Source of the DNA: Vicingaceae bacterium
GTDB lineage: Bacteria > Bacteroidota > Bacteroidia > Flavobacteriales_E > Vicingaceae
Direction: 5' to 3'
Length of the DNA stretch: 64,000 bases
Assembly: GCA_028245195.1 (NCBI GenBank)
Contig: JAOKCF010000009.1
Span: 26,795 to 90,794, forward strand
Shown in pieces: positions 27,500-36,256 of this stretch. The notes below the pieces were generated by a model. The model was not told where the DNA came from, ran no database searches, and saw only the letters and a program-made list of their open reading frames with translations. The number at the start of each line of letters is the position of its first letter. The stretch's first letter is position 1. The translations under genes were made by a program, and so were the position numbers.

Positions 27500-27570
27500 G
27501 TACCATTTATTTTAAAAAATAAAAACTAACCAAAACCATGCCTTATTTCTTTGCTGTGTAATTTCGTGCT

Positions 27571-28074
27571 ATGATTAACAGAGGGCAACTTAAAGAAGCA
27601 TTGAGATTTCTGAAAGAAAATAATTGCATCACAATCGAATATAACGACGGTATTAAATTTATTTTCGATGCAAAGAACGGAACAGAAGGCCTCTTTCAAT
27701 TAAATTCTCCCCAACAAGATTTTGGAATACTCATTAGCTCAGACAGGATGGCAAATCAATGCATAAAAGATATTCCTGAAATCGCTTGGGACATGATGGA
27801 TTATGCTATAACTCCATTAACACTTGTTTTAGATGGAGGCCAATTTGTTTCAAAACATTTAATCACCGAGGACGGGAGTCTTTCCATTCAAAAACTAAAC
27901 ACAGGTCCTTTATTTGAACTCGTTTCTAAATATGGTAAACCAATTGCATTCTTTAACAGTGATAAAAATCATTCGATTCAAATAGATTTTAAAATTGTAA
28001 TGAAGCAAAACATGGTAAAAGAGAAAATTGTGAGAATTCGTCCAAATGGTGAGGTAGAAATCATAGCAAACTAA
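27571..28074 (+). CDS. Degenerate Sua5/YrdC-like protein lacking active-site motifs
   Basis: The 167-residue protein resembles threonylcarbamoyl-AMP synthase (the t6A tRNA modification enzyme). PEIAWDMMDYAITPLTLVL, the ITEDGSLSIQKL block and LFELVSKYGKPIA follow the Sua5 order and spacing. The catalytic PTDTxxG-type loop is replaced by EYNDGIKFIFD and the C-terminal STSAN motif by FFNSDKN, so activity is doubtful. It overlaps the CCA-adding enzyme gene by 1 nt and sits in a tRNA operon with miaA, which supports descent from Sua5. It could be a binding or regulatory paralogue; a true Sua5 may exist elsewhere. Confidence 0.7.
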   Translation: MINRGQLKEALRFLKENNCITIEYNDGIKFIFDAKNGTEGLFQLNSPQQDFGILISSDRMANQCIKDIPEIAWDMMDYAITPLTLVLDGGQFVSKHLITEDGSLSIQKLNTGPLFELVSKYGKPIAFFNSDKNHSIQIDFKIVMKQNMVKEKIVRIRPNGEVEIIAN

Positions 28075-29510
28075 TGGCAATTCGTATTTTTGGGAAAATT
28101 TCTCTTTTGCAGGAACACCCAAAACACCTTATTTTTAAAACACTAAGCAAAGTTGCAGATGAACTGCAACTTGAGTCTTACGTTATTGGTGGATTTGTGC
28201 GTGATATTATTCTTGAACGATCAAGTAAAGACATCGATATTGTTTGTATCGGAAGCGGTATTGACTTAGCAAAAGCGGTTGCCAAAACACTAGAAGTAAA
28301 AAAAGTTTCAGTGTTTAAAAATTTTGGGACTGCAATGATCAACTATAAAGGGTGGGAAATTGAATTTGTTGGAGCAAGAAAAGAATCCTACGATAGAGGA
28401 AGTAGAAAACCTGTAATTGAAGATGGAACATTAGAGGATGACCAAAACCGAAGAGACTTTAGCATAAACGCTATGGCTATTTGCTTAAATAAAAATAGAT
28501 TAGGAGAATTTATTGACCCTTTTAATGGACTAAAAGACTGCGACAATAAAATCATCCGTACACCATTAAATCCGAAAATAACATTTTCTGACGATCCTTT
28601 ACGTATGATGCGGGCCATACGATTTGCCACTCAATTGAACTTTACAATTGAAGACAAAACTTTTGACGCATTGCACACTGAAAAAGATAGAATCAGAATT
28701 ATTTCGCAAGAACGCATTACCGATGAGTTAAATAAAATAATTTTATCAAAAGTACCTTCTATAGGCTTTAAACACCTTTTTGATACAGGTTTGCTTCACT
28801 ACTTTTTTCCAGAAATGGTGCAGTTATATGGAGTTGAGCTACGAAATGGATTTGGCCATAAGGATAACTTTTACCATACCTTACAAGTATTGGATAACAT
28901 TTGCCCAAATACGAATAGTTTATGGCTTAGATGGGCTGCTATTCTTCATGACATTGGAAAACCACCGACTAAACGTTTTGATCCGAAACAAGGGTGGACA
29001 TTTCATGGCCATGAAGATAGAGGAGCTAGAATGGTTCCAGAAATCTTTAAGAAGTTGAAACTTCCCTTAGATGCTAAAATGAAATACGTTCAAAAATTAG
29101 TTCGTTTACATTTAAGGCCTATTGCTCTGGTGAAAGAAACAGTCACAGATTCAGCAGTAAGAAGACTGCTCGTTGAAGCAGGAGAGGATGTTGATGATCT
29201 TATGACATTGTGTTCAGCAGACATTACCACAAAAAATGAGAAGAAGCTCAAAAAGTATAAGAAAAATTTTATTTTAGTCGAGGAAAAACTGAAAGAAGTA
29301 GAAGAAAAGGATCATTTAAGAAATTGGCAACCTCCAATTTCTGGTGAAGACATTATGGCAACCTTTGGAATTGGACCTTCAAAAGAGGTGGGACAAATAA
29401 AAAATGCAATTAAAGAAGCTATGTTAGAGGGAGAAATACAGAACAATGAGGCGGAAGCAAGAGAATTCATGCACCGACTTGGTGGTAAAATGGGTTTAAA
29501 ACTGGTTTAA
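28074..29510 (+). CDS. cca: CCA tRNA nucleotidyltransferase
   Basis: This enzyme adds CCA to tRNA 3' ends. The 478-residue protein has an N-terminal nucleotidyltransferase head (VIGGFVRDIIL near 39-49, DIDIVCIGSG with metal-binding Asp), a DDQNRRDFSINAMA block near 120-133, the RMMRAIRFATQL neck, and a C-terminal HD phosphohydrolase domain (WAAILHDIGKPP). The start ATG overlaps the preceding TAA by 1 nt. The encoded tRNA-His lacks a full CCA, so this function is needed. All domains look intact. Confidence 0.95.
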   Translation: MAIRIFGKISLLQEHPKHLIFKTLSKVADELQLESYVIGGFVRDIILERSSKDIDIVCIGSGIDLAKAVAKTLEVKKVSVFKNFGTAMINYKGWEIEFVGARKESYDRGSRKPVIEDGTLEDDQNRRDFSINAMAICLNKNRLGEFIDPFNGLKDCDNKIIRTPLNPKITFSDDPLRMMRAIRFATQLNFTIEDKTFDALHTEKDRIRIISQERITDELNKIILSKVPSIGFKHLFDTGLLHYFFPEMVQLYGVELRNGFGHKDNFYHTLQVLDNICPNTNSLWLRWAAILHDIGKPPTKRFDPKQGWTFHGHEDRGARMVPEIFKKLKLPLDAKMKYVQKLVRLHLRPIALVKETVTDSAVRRLLVEAGEDVDDLMTLCSADITTKNEKKLKKYKKNFILVEEKLKEVEEKDHLRNWQPPISGEDIMATFGIGPSKEVGQIKNAIKEAMLEGEIQNNEAEAREFMHRLGGKMGLKLV

Positions 29511-29511
29511 C

Positions 29512-30060
29512 ATGAAAGAATTTTTAGTAAAGGTCTTAATGGAAACGCACAAAACTGTGTACCGTGATATTTTAGTGAATGAAAACCACACGTTATTTCA
29601 AACACACGAATTAATAAAACAGGCATTTGGCTTTAACAGTAATGAATTGGCTTCCTTTATAAAGGAAGAAGAAGGATGGGATAACGACACAGAGTATCCC
29701 TTAGAAGACGTAATGAACAGTGGAAACCCAACCTTTGATAAAATAGCCATTTCAGACGTTTTTTTAAAAGTCGGAGATCAACTAACTTACGTTTACGACT
29801 ATTTAAATGAGTGGAAATTTTATTTAGAAGTAATTGAGATAGAAGTTAATGAGAATAAGATAAAAGATCCGAAAATCCTGAAACGGTTTGGATCTCCTCC
29901 GAAAGAAGAAGAAAGAAACTTGAACGGAGACGATGCTCAAAGCATATTGTTAAATGCTATGTTGGGTGATGAATTTTCGGAAGATGATGAGGATTCATTT
30001 AAAGACCCATTTGATAGCGACAACATGGATTCGTTAGACGATTATGAGGAATATCAATAA
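29512..30060 (+). CDS. pRiA4b ORF-3-like (PF07929) family protein
   Basis: This 182-residue protein has the plasmid pRiA4b ORF-3-like fold: HTLFQTHELIKQAFGFN near residues 26-42, DVFLKVGDQLTYVYDYLNEWKF near 80-100, and a strongly acidic tail with runs of Asp/Glu. The family is widespread and of unknown function despite its plasmid-derived name. It lies 1 nt after cca and 3 nt before miaA, so it belongs to the tRNA operon. There is no sign of a mobile origin. Confidence 0.87.
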   Translation: MKEFLVKVLMETHKTVYRDILVNENHTLFQTHELIKQAFGFNSNELASFIKEEEGWDNDTEYPLEDVMNSGNPTFDKIAISDVFLKVGDQLTYVYDYLNEWKFYLEVIEIEVNENKIKDPKILKRFGSPPKEEERNLNGDDAQSILLNAMLGDEFSEDDEDSFKDPFDSDNMDSLDDYEEYQ

Positions 30061-30063
30061 TTC

Positions 30064-30975
30064 GTGAGGAAAACACTCATATCCATAGTCGGACCGACTG
30101 CAGTAGGTAAAACTTCAACAGCAATAAACATTGCTAAACAATTAGATGCTGAAATAATTTCTTCAGATTCAAGGCAGTTTTACAAAGAAATTTCAATTGG
30201 TACGGCAAAGCCCACTGAATTAGAATTAAAGCAGGTACCTCATCATTTCATAAACCACCTTTCGATAACAGAAGAGTACAATGCTAGCAAGTTTGAAAAT
30301 GAGGTAATTGAATTTCTAGACAGCTACTTCAAAAATAAAGATACTGCTATTTTGTGCGGAGGTTCCGGTATGTACAATGATGCTGTTATTAAGGGATTTG
30401 ATAATGAAATACCCACTGCAGATGCAGGTATTAGGGAAGAGTTAAAACAAAAATATGAAGAACAAGGCCTAGCCTATTTGCAGGATTTATTGCTGAATAT
30501 AGATCAATTAGCATATCAGAACATTGACATTCGCAATAGTAAAAGATTAATGCGAGCTATTGAAATTTGTAAATTAACTGGGAAAACAAATACAGCAGTT
30601 AGAAAAGGAATTGAAAAGAAAAGAAATTTTGACATCATACAGATAGGACTCGAATTACCTAGAAATTTATTATATGATCGTATAAACCAAAGAGTCGATT
30701 TAATGATACATGAGGGTTTGATCGATGAAGTGAAATCTGTAGTTTCACATAGAGAAAAAAATGCCTTAAACACTGTCGGTTACAAAGAAATATTTGATTA
30801 TTTGGATGGAATTATCCCTTGGAATTTAGCTGTTGAAAAAATAAAAACCAATAGTAGAAGATATGCTAAAAGGCAACTTACTTGGTTTAAGCGAAATGAG
30901 AGAATTAAGTGGTTTTTACCCAACGAAATAAATAAAATTAGTAAGTATATTCGCACAACAATCCAAAACACATGA
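30064..30975 (+). CDS. miaA: tRNA dimethylallyltransferase MiaA
   Basis: MiaA adds a dimethylallyl group to A37 of tRNAs reading codons that begin with U. The 303-residue protein starts at GTG 30064. The P-loop GPTAVGKTST is at residues 10-19, ISSDSRQFYKEISIGTAKP follows, and LCGGSGMYNDAV and INQRVDLMIHEGLIDEV are typical. The C-terminal YAKRQLTWFKR is the tRNA-binding region. It overlaps the next gene by 4 nt (ATGA). Length and motifs are complete. Confidence 0.96.
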   Translation: MRKTLISIVGPTAVGKTSTAINIAKQLDAEIISSDSRQFYKEISIGTAKPTELELKQVPHHFINHLSITEEYNASKFENEVIEFLDSYFKNKDTAILCGGSGMYNDAVIKGFDNEIPTADAGIREELKQKYEEQGLAYLQDLLLNIDQLAYQNIDIRNSKRLMRAIEICKLTGKTNTAVRKGIEKKRNFDIIQIGLELPRNLLYDRINQRVDLMIHEGLIDEVKSVVSHREKNALNTVGYKEIFDYLDGIIPWNLAVEKIKTNSRRYAKRQLTWFKRNERIKWFLPNEINKISKYIRTTIQNT

Positions 30976-31289
30976 GCCGAATTGACGAAATTAAAAAGAT
31001 GCTGAAGACAGATAAGGAGGATAGTTTTCTGACATATGCGTTGGCTCTTGAATATGAAAAAATTGGCCAAGTAAAAGACGCCATTTCAATTATCGAAACA
31101 CTAATCAAAACTGATCCTAATTATTTAGGAGCTTATTACAAGTTAGGCGCTCTTTACGAAGGCAAGAATAAAATGGACAAGGCAATGACCATTTACAGAA
31201 CAGGTATAAAGCTAGCTAATGAGAAAAATGATAATAAAACGAAGGGTGAATTAGAAGAGGCGCTTTGGTTAATTGAGGAAGAATCTTAA
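30972..31289 (+). CDS. Small tetratricopeptide repeat protein
   Basis: This 105-residue cytoplasmic protein contains about two TPR repeats (LALEYEKIGQVKDAISII and YYKLGALYEGKNKMDKAMTI) plus capping helices. It has no signal peptide. It starts inside the last codon of miaA (ATGA overlap) and ends the tRNA operon; a hairpin terminator follows about 90 nt downstream. TPR proteins act as scaffolds; a partner cannot be named. Confidence 0.87.
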   Translation: MSRIDEIKKMLKTDKEDSFLTYALALEYEKIGQVKDAISIIETLIKTDPNYLGAYYKLGALYEGKNKMDKAMTIYRTGIKLANEKNDNKTKGELEEALWLIEEES

Positions 31290-31379
31290 TTTTTTTCAAA
31301 AAAATATAAATTTCCAAAACAAAAGTATTTAAAGATTGTCTTGATATTAGAAGAAATATTTAAGATTTGGTTTGGTTGG

Positions 31380-31416
31380 AGCCCGTTGTTTACTCTCAGA
31401 GTTGCAGCGGGCTTTT
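31380..31416 (+). terminator. Hairpin terminator of the tRNA-maturation operon
   Basis: Arms 31380-31388 and 31405-31413 (AGCCCGTTG against CAGCGGGCT, one G-U pair) enclose a second short stem (ACTCT/AGAGT) and are followed by a short T run. It lies about 90 nt after the TPR gene stop. Confidence 0.7.
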
Positions 31417-31501
31417 ACATTAAACTAAAATTGTACGTAAAAATTGATATCAAAGATCTGCACTAATTCATTTAGTTTCTGACCTTGTGCTTTTCCCTAA
31501 A

Positions 31502-31993
31502 TCACCTTACTTTAAATGTGTTACCCTTAATTCTCTTATTCTTGGTGTCAACAGCATCCTCATAAGTCTTGTCCATGTAAAATACTTTCTTGTCAGTCTG
31601 GTATTTTATCAACGTAACCGGAATCTCACTTAATTCAGCATAGGGGGTAACTTTCACTTTCTTTAGATCTACATCAAAAGTAAAGGCCGGAACCTTAAAG
31701 TCAATATCCTCCATCCGTTTTGTGTTAATCCAGATGGTTTTAGCCTGTAATTTTTCCATAGAAATCTCAACCATATAATCTCAAGCTGACTGACGTTCAA
31801 GTGTAAATTTCCCACTTCCATTTGTAGTTGTTTCATGCACTAACTCCCCAGCTTCAAAGACTTTAATAATAACATCTTTCATCGTTTGACCATAGGAATG
31901 GACCTACCCTTTAAAAGTGAATGTATTTTCTTGTCCAACAACAGAAAGGTTGCACACAACAAATAGGGCCACTAAGTTGAATAATAGTTTCAT
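31502..31993 (-). pseudogene. Secreted carboxypeptidase-regulatory-like protein with two in-frame stops
   Basis: The frame from ATG 31993 to the TAA at 31504-31502 needs no indel but contains TAG at 31906-31904 and TGA at 31783-31781. Read through, it encodes a signal peptide (hydrophobic start, VVGQ cleavage), a beta-sandwich segment with KDVIIKVFEAGELVHETTT and GSGKFTLE (typical of Ig-like carboxypeptidase-regulatory domains), then YMVEISMEKLQAKTIWINTK and a C-terminal half with DIDFKVPAFTFDVDL. The largest open piece, 31502-31774, begins mid-domain. Intact, it would be about 163 residues and periplasmic. The family role is unknown. Confidence 0.7.
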
Positions 31994-32177
31994 AAAGTAT
32001 AAAATATGCTAACTCCTAGTCAAAATCCAAAATTGACTTAATGAGTAACGATTAACAATCTAATAATCAATTATTAAATTGAATAAAAATAGATATACTT
32101 CCACATCCTTCAAATTTAAATTCTATTAAAAATTAACCTAAAAAACTAAAATATAAAACTATACCTCTAAATAAACC

Positions 32178-32954
32178 TTATTTAGCTCTGCTTCGGACAT
32201 TGTAACTATCTTCTGCACCCATCCATTTTTTGCACTCCTTGTTAATATAAGCTAATAGCTCGTATTGGGTCAAATAAACCATTTTGTAGTCATATTTGAG
32301 CAAATGTTCAACAAAAGCATTTTGTTCTTCTTCACTCAAAAGCTCAGTTTGACTCAATATAGTTCGACGAATTAACTCCCTAAGTAAAATTCGTTTCCGA
32401 TCTAAATATTTAAACTGCTCTACCCGTCGCTTGCTTATTTCTCTCTTGCTTCTCTGATTATAAGCTGATGAAATTGGGTTTGAGAATTGACCGGCTTTAG
32501 AAAGTTCAAATTGCTGATATTGTCGAAAACTTCGAGTTAAATTACCCAATTCAACGGTTATTGCGGTGACTGCTCTATCTGCCTTAACGTTCACCTCCTT
32601 AATAATTATACTGTATTTATTCAACTTAGGAATAACAAAATAGGTAGACTTAACTACAGAATCTCTTAAATAAAAGTGCATAGAAGAATACCCTAAAGCA
32701 GAAAAAACCAGCACATCTTTTTTGTTCGCTTCAATGGCATAATTGCTCTCTTCAGAGCCGTATACGAAATCTCCACTTGTTTGATTAACGACTAAAATAT
32801 TTGTTAACTTCTTTCCGGATTGTTCATCAACCAAATAACCTTGAACCGTTGCTTTCTTTTCTTGTCCAAATGCAACTAAAGGAAACAGTAATACAAGTAT
32901 ATGTAATTGCACAAGTAGTATTAACCTTAGAAATTGATTTTGACTATTTATCAT
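32178..32954 (-). CDS. Secreted carboxypeptidase-regulatory-like domain protein
   Basis: From the ATG at 32954 (the frame also has a TTG at 32969) this 258-residue protein has a signal peptide (hydrophobic to LFPLVAFGQ) and then a CarboxypepD_reg-like beta-sandwich (ATVQGYLVDEQSGKKLTNILVVNQTSG). The mid-part resembles the plug-proximal region of TonB-linked proteins, but no barrel follows; the C-terminal half is charged and helical (RKILLRELIRRTILSQ). Similar stand-alone proteins are common in Bacteroidota. It is isolated between a decayed gene and an AT-rich gap. Confidence 0.78.
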   Translation of the reverse strand: MINSQNQFLRLILLVQLHILVLLFPLVAFGQEKKATVQGYLVDEQSGKKLTNILVVNQTSGDFVYGSEESNYAIEANKKDVLVFSALGYSSMHFYLRDSVVKSTYFVIPKLNKYSIIIKEVNVKADRAVTAITVELGNLTRSFRQYQQFELSKAGQFSNPISSAYNQRSKREISKRRVEQFKYLDRKRILLRELIRRTILSQTELLSEEEQNAFVEHLLKYDYKMVYLTQYELLAYINKECKKWMGAEDSYNVRSRAK

Positions 32955-33168
32955 GTTATTCGAATACAAAGAAACGTTTCATTTATTAAAAAGTTACAAT
33001 CGATAAGGCTGTTATCACACATTATTTTCTTCTGATAGATTAGATTTCTTTTGCAATGCTCTAATGGAAATTGCATTCAAGCTATTTCTAGATTAGACCA
33101 ATATTTAGTAAAAGTGTAATCTGTTGATATCAGTGCGTTTGTTTGCTTAGAGGTACAAATAGTAACCA

Positions 33169-33202
33169 AAAAGAGCCGATAAACTTAATTACCGACTCTT
33201 TT
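33169..33202 (-). terminator. Rho-independent terminator (minus strand)
   Basis: On the minus strand, arms 33202-33189 and 33182-33169 pair over 14 positions (AAAAGAGTCGGTAA with TTATCGGCTCTTTT, two G-U pairs) followed by a T run. The wobble pairs fit only the minus strand, so it terminates the gene read leftwards from 33757. Confidence 0.75.
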
Positions 33203-33331
33203 GGGGGATTAAAAAGGTAGGCACTATTAATGAATTAGCGCCAAAATACGGTTCGTAGTTTTTTATTTAACTTTTCCAGAAAACCTACTAATCATCCTTT
33301 TGAGGTTTGCTAGGTTCCAATCAGCGTCAAA

Positions 33332-33757
33332 TTACTTCCAAAAAACTCTTATAGCATTCTTACCTTTATAATAAAAGGCAAAAGTCAAATCATCAAACTT
33401 ATAAATACGATTTTTAGACGCATCCATGCTGTCAAAAAGTTGTATACCCTTTCTATTGTCAATTAAATATTCAAGTGATGAGGCTAATTTTTTAGCCTCA
33501 GACTCTTCAAAATGCTTAAACGCATATACCTGATATTTTGTATCATATTTATTAAAAAATGAATTATAAAAAGCAAAGACTAAGCCCTGCTTATTCATTG
33601 AAGGTATACTGTAATACACCGATGTAAGTTCTCCAGAGGCAGAGGCTGTGAGAGCATCAATATGAATAAAAACAAGAACTTCGTTTTCAGGCTGCACTAT
33701 TTCATCAATGCAAAAACGGTTTGAGTATATACCCAAACGGCTATTGCTTTTATACAT
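33332..33757 (-). CDS. Unrecognised protein, frame open past an in-frame TAA
   Basis: The open frame encodes 141 residues of unknown function with no signal peptide or membrane helix; it ends AIRVFWK. After the TAA at 33334-33332 the same frame stays open for 22 more codons and reads FDADWNLANLKRMISRF, a protein-like stretch, up to the TAA at 33265-33263. A terminator follows at 33169-33202. The start region (MYKSNSRLGIYS) coincides with the repeat at 33741-33770, so the real start may be elsewhere. I assign no family. Confidence 0.5.
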   Translation of the reverse strand: MYKSNSRLGIYSNRFCIDEIVQPENEVLVFIHIDALTASASGELTSVYYSIPSMNKQGLVFAFYNSFFNKYDTKYQVYAFKHFEESEAKKLASSLEYLIDNRKGIQLFDSMDASKNRIYKFDDLTFAFYYKGKNAIRVFWK

Positions 33758-33770
33758 TGTTGTAAGTAGT
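33741..33770 (-). repeat. Module-boundary repeat, downstream end of the DJ-1 module
   Basis: Read on the minus strand this is CTTACAACAATGTATAAAAG followed by CAATAGCCG, starting 5 nt after the DJ-1 stop. It closely matches the repeat at 35806-35830 and, as an inverted copy, faces the GTTGTAAG ends at 35346 and 38195. Confidence 0.6.
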
Positions 33771-33772
33771 TT

Positions 33773-34675
33773 TTACTTCAATTCTTTCAATAATGTATTG
33801 GCTGCAAGTTTACCCAATTCATTAGAAGCTAAAGGGCTTGCACCTGTGATTAGTTTTCTGTCAACACAAACGGTTTTATCAGATTCTGTATTAACTATAG
33901 TAGCACCTAAGTTTTTAAGTCTTTCGCTCACACCGTTTTTTATGTGCCCTGGTAAATAACCAATCATTGGGGTCATTTCATCTACAGCATCAGGGAATAC
34001 AGCCATCTTGTATCCATCGTAAAGAAATTTTTGATTATCAAGTGTAGTAGATAATAATGCACCTGGTCCATGACAAAGCGTAATTGTAAATAAGTCTCTG
34101 TTGTGAGCCCAACTTAAGGTTTTTGCAACATTTCTATCTTCTGGAATTCCAATCATTGCTCCGTGTCCACCTGGAACAAATACAGCAGCATAAGAGCTAT
34201 CATTTGCAAATGAATTCGTAATAAATTCAGTTAACTTTTTAGGCTGCTCAAAACTCGATTTATACTCGTTGTAAATTGCTTTTATGTTCGCGTCTTCTTC
34301 AGGAAAAGCCCACATTTCAAATACAATAGGTTTACCAGTAGGAGTAACTATTTCAAAATCAAATCCTGCATTTTTAAGGTGTAACATTGGTACAAGTGCT
34401 TCTATTGGATGATTTCCTGTAGAAAAGAATTTTCCATTTTTCATCTCCAAGTTTTTTTGCTCAGTGAAAATTACCAAAATCTTCGATCTACTTCCTTGGT
34501 ATTTTGTGTACTTGATATCCTCAAAATCCGTTTTGGAAACTGTTCCTAATGATAAGGCTAAACTTGAAGGGCTATACGAGCCATCCTCTTCAAGTTTAGG
34601 TTGAGCCATAAAATAGATTACAATAAATGCAAGTATAATGACACTTGCTAATCCAATTAATATTTTCTTAATCAT
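33773..34675 (-). CDS. DJ-1/PfpI-family membrane-anchored protein
   Basis: This 300-residue protein (ATG 34675) has an N-terminal membrane anchor or uncleaved signal (hydrophobic residues about 5-22) and a DJ-1/PfpI glutamine-amidotransferase-like domain. The nucleophile elbow is LCHGPGALLS with the catalytic Cys. VFVPGGHGAMIGIPED and GNHPIEALVPMLHLKNAGFDFEI are family-typical. Related proteins act as Hsp31-like glyoxalases or chaperones. It follows a Crp/Fnr-type regulator gene and sits inside inverted repeats. The upstream in-frame ATG at 34702 is also possible. Confidence 0.85.
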   Translation of the reverse strand: MIKKILIGLASVIILAFIVIYFMAQPKLEEDGSYSPSSLALSLGTVSKTDFEDIKYTKYQGSRSKILVIFTEQKNLEMKNGKFFSTGNHPIEALVPMLHLKNAGFDFEIVTPTGKPIVFEMWAFPEEDANIKAIYNEYKSSFEQPKKLTEFITNSFANDSSYAAVFVPGGHGAMIGIPEDRNVAKTLSWAHNRDLFTITLCHGPGALLSTTLDNQKFLYDGYKMAVFPDAVDEMTPMIGYLPGHIKNGVSERLKNLGATIVNTESDKTVCVDRKLITGASPLASNELGKLAANTLLKELK

Positions 34676-34748
34676 AATTTTTGTTTTTAAAATTTGAAAC
34701 AAAAGTACGGTGCTGGTATAAGATGAAATTTACCCTATGGTAAGAAAA

Positions 34749-35324
34749 CTATTTTTTAGCATTTTTTACTCTTACACGACTTAAGCTTTGTTGTGTAATG
34801 CCTAAATAAGATGCAATGTGATAGTTTGGAGTGTATTGCTCAATATCGGGATATTGTTTAAGAAACAAATCGTATCTCTCCGGAGCAGTTAGTTGCAATT
34901 GATTTAAGATTCTTTTATGCAAACTGACCACATGACGCTCTAAGTTTTTTCGCTGAAAAGCTTCAAATTCAGGAAAAATTGAATATATTCCATTTAATTT
35001 TTCAGTATTAAATTCGATTATATTTGAATCAGTAATACACTCTATCGTTAATGTAGATAGCTCATTATTGTATATGGCAATAAAATCACTAATCCACCAA
35101 TTTTTGATAGCAAACTGTAATGTGTGCTCTTTCCCCTTTTTATCAATACAATAAGCTCTTATGCACCCGTCTTTAACAAAATATGTGTTCTTCACGGCTT
35201 GTCCTTGACGAATTAAAACATCCCCTTTAGAAACCGACTTTTCTTTTGCAATAGAAACAACATATTCTTCAGCTTTTGAGCTAAGAGTTGTAATACTTTT
35301 TATTTTATTGATTAAGTCTTCCAA
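34749..35324 (-). CDS. Crp/Fnr-family transcriptional regulator
   Basis: The 191-residue protein has an N-terminal cyclic-nucleotide-binding-like sensor domain (KGDVLIRQGQAVKNTYFVKDG near 33-53) and a C-terminal winged helix with the recognition segment YHIASYLGITQQSLSRVR. It is a likely effector-controlled regulator; no Fe-S cysteine cluster or nucleotide-binding Arg-Thr-Ser set is certain. The start is TTG at 35324, since a stop lies just upstream in frame and no other start fits. It is the first gene of the module and probably controls the DJ-1 gene 73 nt downstream. Confidence 0.88.
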   Translation of the reverse strand: MEDLINKIKSITTLSSKAEEYVVSIAKEKSVSKGDVLIRQGQAVKNTYFVKDGCIRAYCIDKKGKEHTLQFAIKNWWISDFIAIYNNELSTLTIECITDSNIIEFNTEKLNGIYSIFPEFEAFQRKNLERHVVSLHKRILNQLQLTAPERYDLFLKQYPDIEQYTPNYHIASYLGITQQSLSRVRVKNAKK

Positions 35325-35345
35325 TTTTTGTCTTGACGATAATTA

Positions 35346-35369
35346 CTTACAACTCGTTATATGAATTAC
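35346..35369 (+). repeat. Module-boundary inverted repeat, upstream of the first Crp gene
   Basis: CTTACAACTCGTTATATGAA begins 21 nt before the regulator start and is similar to the other three boundary copies. It pairs as an inverted repeat with the copy at 33741-33770 to bracket the two-gene module. Confidence 0.55.
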
Positions 35370-35805
35370 AAACTCCTTGTTTATATGTCTCTGGTTTCGG
35401 ATAACAGGAACTTTTATTCTCGTTTATTATCTTAAAATAAATGTAATGAAATAGACGATAAATAGACTTTAAATATTTTCAACAGTATTTTTTAAATCTA
35501 ATAAGTTGTTGAGATTTTTGCCTGAAATGAAATCTAATGAGCTTTGATGAGTTCTAATGATATTTAGCGACTATTTGCACCCACATTAAATTTTTTAATT
35601 TATAACCTTCGCTATATCTTCTCTTCTTTTGATTCCGTCGTTATTATACATATTTGCTACGTGATGTGTAGCCATTATTCAGGACGGGTCAGAATGTTCG
35701 TTAACGTTCTGTATATGAGTAGTAACAGATAAACAACTACGACCTATCAGAAAGCAAGATACTTATTAAACACAAAAAAGCGATTCAAGTGTTGACCTTA
35801 ACCGC
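35370..35805. other. Gene-free spacer between two Crp modules
   Basis: This 436-nt stretch has no open frame of convincing length on either strand and no recognisable RNA. It contains one imperfect hairpin at 35691-35710 (AGAATGTT and AACGTTCT arms, 4-nt spacer). Both ends carry inverted copies of the module-boundary repeat. Confidence 0.6.
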
Positions 35806-35830
35806 TATTATTTATATACCTTGTTGTAAG
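35806..35830 (-). repeat. Module-boundary repeat, downstream end of the redox module
   Basis: On the minus strand, CTTACAACAAGGTATATAAA followed by TAATAG lies 3 nt after the stop of the lipoprotein gene. It is near-identical in design to the copy at 33741-33770, which has the same position relative to its module. Confidence 0.6.
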
Positions 35831-35833
35831 CTT

Positions 35834-36253
35834 TTACTTTTCCATTGCTTTACGCACTTTGAACATGATTGCAAGATTGTTAAGGAATGGGATGAAGTTA
35901 AATGGCCCCATAGCTTCCTCAGTTCGTGGTATTGGATGAATTGAGATATTGGAGTTAATTACAGAGATATATTCCACCATTTCGTCTCTTTCAACGTCAG
36001 GAAGCCCGCCACCAATAGTTATAAAATCTATTGAGTCAGTTTCTATAATTTCTTTAATCCTATCTTTTGAGTTACTCGCAATGACGTTTCTGCCATAACT
36101 TTCCCATTCTTCTACTAATACGTCTAAAGTTGATTGCAATCTTCCAATTGCTAAAATTCTTGGTTCCATGTGATTTTCTGTTTTAAGTTGTTTGTCTTTG
36201 GAGCACGCCACTAAGACAGCTCCAAGGATGATAATTATAAATTGTTTTTTCAT
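35834..36253 (-). CDS. Lipoprotein of unknown function
   Basis: This 139-residue protein begins with a lipoprotein signal (MKKQFIIIILGAVLVAC, Cys at 17). The mature part starts SKDKQLKTENHMEPRILAIG. Its central RIKEIIETDSIDFITIGGGL resembles a small alpha/beta fold, but I do not recognise a family. It is last in the module headed by the Crp regulator at 38181, 3 nt after the OsmC gene. A membrane-bound sensor or binding role is possible but unsupported. Confidence 0.65.
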   Translation of the reverse strand: MKKQFIIIILGAVLVACSKDKQLKTENHMEPRILAIGRLQSTLDVLVEEWESYGRNVIASNSKDRIKEIIETDSIDFITIGGGLPDVERDEMVEYISVINSNISIHPIPRTEEAMGPFNFIPFLNNLAIMFKVRKAMEK

Positions 36254-36256
36254 CAG

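Noticed and set aside
29512..30060. Plasmid or transposon origin of the pRiA4b ORF-3-like gene
   Set aside because: The family name is historical; the gene is embedded in a tight tRNA operon with no mobile-element sequence nearby.
35370..35805. A small RNA or missed gene in the module spacer
   Set aside because: Only one imperfect short hairpin and no protein-like frame were found; I see no support for a function.
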